Below are positions 63,975 through 64,000 of a stretch of 64,000 nt of DNA, piece after piece. The notes under the pieces were generated by a model. It was not told the DNA's origin. It did no database searches and worked only from the letters and a program-made list of their open reading frames with translations. A program made the position numbers and the translations under genes. Source of the DNA: Sphingomonas guangdongensis (GTDB lineage Bacteria > Pseudomonadota > Alphaproteobacteria > Sphingomonadales > Sphingomonadaceae); NCBI RefSeq assembly GCF_900199185.1, contig NZ_OBMI01000002.1, forward strand, positions 248,001 to 312,000, written 5' to 3'. How positions within the stretch are numbered: position 1 is the stretch's first letter; every line of letters starts with the position of its first letter.

Positions 63975-64000
63975 GGCAGTATCCTTCGCCGGACTTGACG

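Overview
The window is GC-rich, gene-dense chromosomal DNA with almost no mobile DNA. It most resembles an alphaproteobacterium of the order Sphingomonadales, probably Sphingomonas. The evidence is a C4-pathway 5-aminolevulinate synthase, an alpha-type SspB, a gene-transfer-agent type holin, a TonB-dependent receptor, heavy use of GTG starts, and interspersed palindromes of the kind common in this group. The genus is inferred from overall protein character, not from a database search.

Layout. Positions 1-5070 hold the end of an L-serine dehydratase gene, a DUF808 membrane protein, a KDG-kinase-like sugar kinase, a lipoprotein and a LysM/muramidase-like protein. A tRNA-Pro(CGG), a CsgG-like protein with an SH3 tail, lepA, an exported short-chain dehydrogenase, a phosphatase, a PDZ/M48 protease and chrA follow to 13.2 kb. 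From 13.3 to 39.2 kb, on the minus strand, lie rplK-rplA, rplJ-rplL and rpoB-rpoC. They keep the classical order and orientation but are split into three blocks by unrelated genes. The first intervening block holds an alpha/beta hydrolase, an L,D-transpeptidase with a small lipoprotein, a TonB-dependent receptor, an NTF2-like protein and a LysR regulator. The second holds a flavodoxin-fold oxidoreductase, a lipoprotein, a Pro-rich membrane protein, thrC, a GAF protein and an alpha-amino-acid ester hydrolase. rpoB has a near-consensus promoter of its own, and a 114-bp palindrome sits between rpoB and rpoC.

From 39.4 to 47.3 kb are a glutamine-amidotransferase-like protein, a GT2-GtrA glycosyltransferase, an amino-acid permease, a HIT protein and a compact histidine operon (hisB-hisH-hisA-hisF-small ORF-hisE), with sspB divergent from hisB. 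From 47.5 to 54.7 kb are fumC, two tiny coupled membrane proteins, gmk, a glycine-zipper lipoprotein, an endolysin/holin pair of gene-transfer-agent type, hslVU and an ATP-dependent DNA ligase. The last part holds two overlapping amidohydrolase genes, one of which lacks the metal ligands. It also holds a quinone-reductase-like protein, a small conserved-looking protein, murI, hemA, a class A beta-lactamase divergent from an AmpR-like regulator, and a DUF3429 membrane protein.

Together these are mainly housekeeping functions (transcription, translation, proteolysis, histidine, heme, cell wall) with an envelope and beta-lactam theme: L,D-transpeptidase, LysM muramidase, glutamate racemase, class A beta-lactamase plus regulator, and alpha-amino-acid ester hydrolase. 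I saw no insertion sequence, CRISPR array, integrase or rRNA gene. The most notable points are the split ribosomal-protein/RNA-polymerase cluster, the palindrome between rpoB and rpoC, the detached lysis module, and the degenerate amidohydrolase partner.
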